A DNA stretch of 64,000 nucleotides from Deltaproteobacteria bacterium (lineage in GTDB: Bacteria > Desulfobacterota > Binatia > Binatales > Binataceae): positions 124,001 through 188,000 of the forward strand of contig JAKBMB010000032.1 in NCBI GenBank assembly GCA_021831785.1, given 5' to 3'. The position numbers and the translations under genes are program-made. Of the stretch, positions 62,239-64,000 are shown piece by piece. The notes beneath the pieces are model-generated. The model did not search any database. It was not told the origin of the DNA and worked only from the letters and a program-made list of their open reading frames with translations. Position 1 is the first letter of the stretch, and each line of letters begins with the position of its first letter.

Positions 62239-63501
62239 ATGGCGCAATCGGAGTCGGCGGCGTTCGCGGTCGTGCGCGCCGTCAGCGAGCAGCGCTTATG
62301 GCAGCGCCATATGGTGATTGCGCGGTTCGGAGCCACCGGGCGCGGCGGCGTCAATCGGCAGGCGCTCACGTCCGAGGACATCCGGGCGCGCAAACGGCTG
62401 CTTGCCTGGGCCGAGGCCCGGGGTTACGAGGCGGCGGTGGACGCCATCGGAAATCTGTTCATCCGCCGCCCGGGACGCGACAACAGCGCGCCGCCGGTCG
62501 TCGCCGGCTCGCATCTCGACACCCAACCGACCGGCGGCAACTTCGACGGCGCCTATGGCGTGCTCGCCGCGCTGGAAGTCATGGAAGCGGCCGACGACGC
62601 CGGAATTGCGACCGAGCGGGCGCTCGAGACGGTGGTCTGGACCAACGAAGAAGGCGCGCGCTTTCAGCCGACCACGATGGGCTCGGCGGTGTTCGCCGGC
62701 GCGCTTGCCTTGGAGGCCGCCTTGGCGACGACGGATTGCGCCGGCGTGAGCGTCGAGGCGGCGTTGGCGCAGATGCTCGCCTCGCTCGGGGTCGCCCGAC
62801 GAAAAGAGTTTCGCTTTCCCATGACGGCCTACCTCGAGGCGCATATCGAGCAGGGGCCGCTGCTCGAGGCCCAGCGAAAGAAGATCGGCGCCGTGACGGG
62901 GATCCAAGGCTTGCGTTGGTTCCAGGTCGAGGTGCGCGGCCAAGAAGCCCACGCCGGCACGACGCCGTTGCGCTCGCGCCGCGACGCGCTGGCCTCGGCC
63001 GTGGCGATGATCGCGGCGCTTGGCGAATCGATGCACGACGAGAACGACGCGGTGCGCTTCACCGTCGGGCGATGCGAGGTTTTTCCCAATTCGCCGAACA
63101 CGGTGCCGAGCCGGGTTCTCTTCACTATCGACCTGCGGCACCCCGAGCGCGAGACCTTGGCCACCCTGGGCGACCCCATCGAGGCAATCTGCCGCGCTCG
63201 GGCCGGCGGATGTGAAGTCAAGGTGACGGAAACCTTGAACGCCGCGCCGACGGTCTTCGATCCGCGGATTGTCGAACTTGTTCGCGCGGCCGCCAAACGT
63301 CAGAATCTCCCCAGCATCGACCTCGTGTCCGGCGCCACTCACGACGCGAAGTTCATGGCGCAGCTATGCCCGAGCGGGATGATCTTCGTTCCGTGCGCCG
63401 GCGGAGTAAGCCATAGCGAGGCGGAAGCGGCCGCGCCAAGTGATCTCGCGGCGGGGACGCGAGTGCTGGCCGAGGTGGCGCTCAAGCTGGCCAACAGCTA
63501 A
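62239..63501 (+). CDS. M20-family N-carbamoyl amino acid hydrolase / allantoate amidohydrolase type
   Basis: 420 residues from the ATG at 62239, with GGAGG 6 bases upstream (ATG at 62227 is also in frame). Zinc ligands: H92 in GSHLDTQPTGG, D103 in FDGAYG, E138 in TNEEGARF, later AHIEQGP and the terminal GVSHSEAE. The RGQEAHAGTTP dimer-domain motif is the hallmark of HyuC/AllC/beta-ureidopropionase enzymes. It removes the carbamoyl group produced by a hydantoinase/dihydropyrimidinase. Confidence 0.92.
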   Translation: MAQSESAAFAVVRAVSEQRLWQRHMVIARFGATGRGGVNRQALTSEDIRARKRLLAWAEARGYEAAVDAIGNLFIRRPGRDNSAPPVVAGSHLDTQPTGGNFDGAYGVLAALEVMEAADDAGIATERALETVVWTNEEGARFQPTTMGSAVFAGALALEAALATTDCAGVSVEAALAQMLASLGVARRKEFRFPMTAYLEAHIEQGPLLEAQRKKIGAVTGIQGLRWFQVEVRGQEAHAGTTPLRSRRDALASAVAMIAALGESMHDENDAVRFTVGRCEVFPNSPNTVPSRVLFTIDLRHPERETLATLGDPIEAICRARAGGCEVKVTETLNAAPTVFDPRIVELVRAAAKRQNLPSIDLVSGATHDAKFMAQLCPSGMIFVPCAGGVSHSEAEAAAPSDLAAGTRVLAEVALKLANS

Positions 63502-63519
63502 GGGCGGCCTACCTTCGGC

Positions 63520-63789
63520 GTGCGGCGGTATGGATGTGGGCATCTCAGGCGGGCCAGCGTAACGCCGCGGAAAAATCGCGCACTATGCCCTCTGAATATC
63601 AAGACTGCTCGCCTGTCAGCAATCGCGCGGCAGCCGCTGAACCAGCGCGCCGCACGCACGGGGAACGCGATTGAGGCGCGATCGCGCCAGGTCTTGAGCT
63701 TGCGCCGGCGCGCAGGTCTGAACAGCGCGGTGGCAGCCCTCGTGGCGGTCGGCGCATCTGCGGCTTGGCGGTGGAGGAAGCGCAAATGA
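63520..63789 (+). CDS. possible small basic membrane protein
   Basis: 89 codons; the C-terminal half (NAIEARSRQVLSLRRRAGLNSAVAALVAVGASAAWRWRKRK) has a short hydrophobic helix ending in Arg/Lys. No family recognised. The TGA overlaps an ATG (63786) that opens the final frame. Weak case. Confidence 0.3.
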   Translation: MRRYGCGHLRRASVTPRKNRALCPLNIKTARLSAIARQPLNQRAARTGNAIEARSRQVLSLRRRAGLNSAVAALVAVGASAAWRWRKRK

Positions 63790-64000
63790 GACCCATCAAA
63801 CGCTTTGCACGAACGGTTAGTCATAAAGCGAGGCTCCGGAATGCCCGGTTGATCATTCGCGCGGCGGCTCGCGTCGCGATGGCGGCGCGATGGGCGCCCA
63901 GCGCGGCGCGCGCGCTGATTGCGATGCGGGCACTGAACGAAGCGCGCGCGCGGAGCACAGCCCGAGTGCGCGCGCTCACCGCGGTAGCCGCTGCGGTCTG
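63786..64000 (+). CDS. hypothetical protein, 5' part, runs off the window
   Basis: Open from ATG 63786 to the end (71 codons): MRPIKRFARTVSHKARL then an Ala/Arg-rich helix. The four-base overlap (ATGA) with the preceding frame is the main support; composition is biased as expected from high G+C, so it may be chance. Confidence 0.3.
   Translation, partial: MRPIKRFARTVSHKARLRNARLIIRAAARVAMAARWAPSAARALIAMRALNEARARSTARVRALTAVAAAV

Noticed and set aside
62010-63215. 401-codon plus-strand frame overlapping the M20 hydrolase
   Set aside because: Arg/Gly-rich shadow; the M20 frame carries all catalytic residues.
1-64000. CRISPR arrays, tRNA, rRNA, tmRNA, SRP RNA, riboswitches
   Set aside because: No regularly spaced repeats and no recognisable consensus segments were found by eye; a covariance-model scan would be decisive.

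Overview
The window is bacterial and high in G+C. Genes are densely packed and most are intact single-copy housekeeping genes. The mix is hrcA/grpE/dnaK/dnaJ, a class I lysyl-tRNA synthetase, an archaeal-type aspartate-semialdehyde dehydrogenase, RecO, PyrE, AroE, HemW and a tripartite RND pump with TolC. This points to a Gram-negative, probably uncultured soil or groundwater lineage of the broad 'deltaproteobacterial' or Binatota type. That assignment is inference; no rRNA or tRNA gene was seen.

Layout. 1-308: 5' part of a crotonase-family gene. 446-7702: a five-gene minus-strand run (DUF2892 protein, OsmC protein, TolC, membrane-fusion protein, RND permease) divergent from an ArsR-rhodanese regulator; it reads as a sulfur/persulfide or electrophile defence locus with its own pump. 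7.8-15.1 kb: a loose, decayed region with a frameshifted DUF5677 gene, a stop-interrupted TauE/SafE gene, a half-length TMEM175 channel, an IS5 scrap and a stop-interrupted ABM-like gene. Among these are intact genes for a methyltransferase, a glutamine amidotransferase, a DUF2007 protein and a radical SAM/SPASM protein. 15.1-25.5 kb: asd, a family VIII esterase/beta-lactamase, pyrE-aroE, then dnaJ, dnaK, grpE and hrcA on the minus strand with unusually wide spacers. 25.8-37.6 kb: a ViaA-like VWA protein, a GH63-type glucosidase, two envelope proteins, and a plus-strand run of a deoxyhypusine-synthase-like protein, SAM hydrolase, site-2 protease and dCMP deaminase.

37.7-46.9 kb is an accessory island. 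It holds an OLD-family nuclease, a wrecked mazEF-type antitoxin, a zinc-ribbon protein, a restriction-modification operon (endonuclease frameshifted by one base) and a membrane protein coupled to it. The restriction operon lies between two full-length hemW copies about 81% identical in protein. 48.2-64 kb: lysS, a DHH phosphoesterase and recO-ravA. Then comes a ureide/hydantoin-type set (polysaccharide-deacetylase-fold protein, amidase, dihydropyrimidinase, N-carbamoyl-type M20 hydrolase), interrupted by an SbcD/SbcC-like pair that lacks the zinc-hook cysteines.

Two copies of an ungapped 200-bp repeat with internal inverted symmetry lie at 40305-40504 and 56183-56382. The accessory genes repeatedly carry single-base lesions (frameshifts, TGG to TGA, CAG to TAG) while the housekeeping genes do not. 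This looks like real decay, although draft-assembly error cannot be excluded for individual cases.
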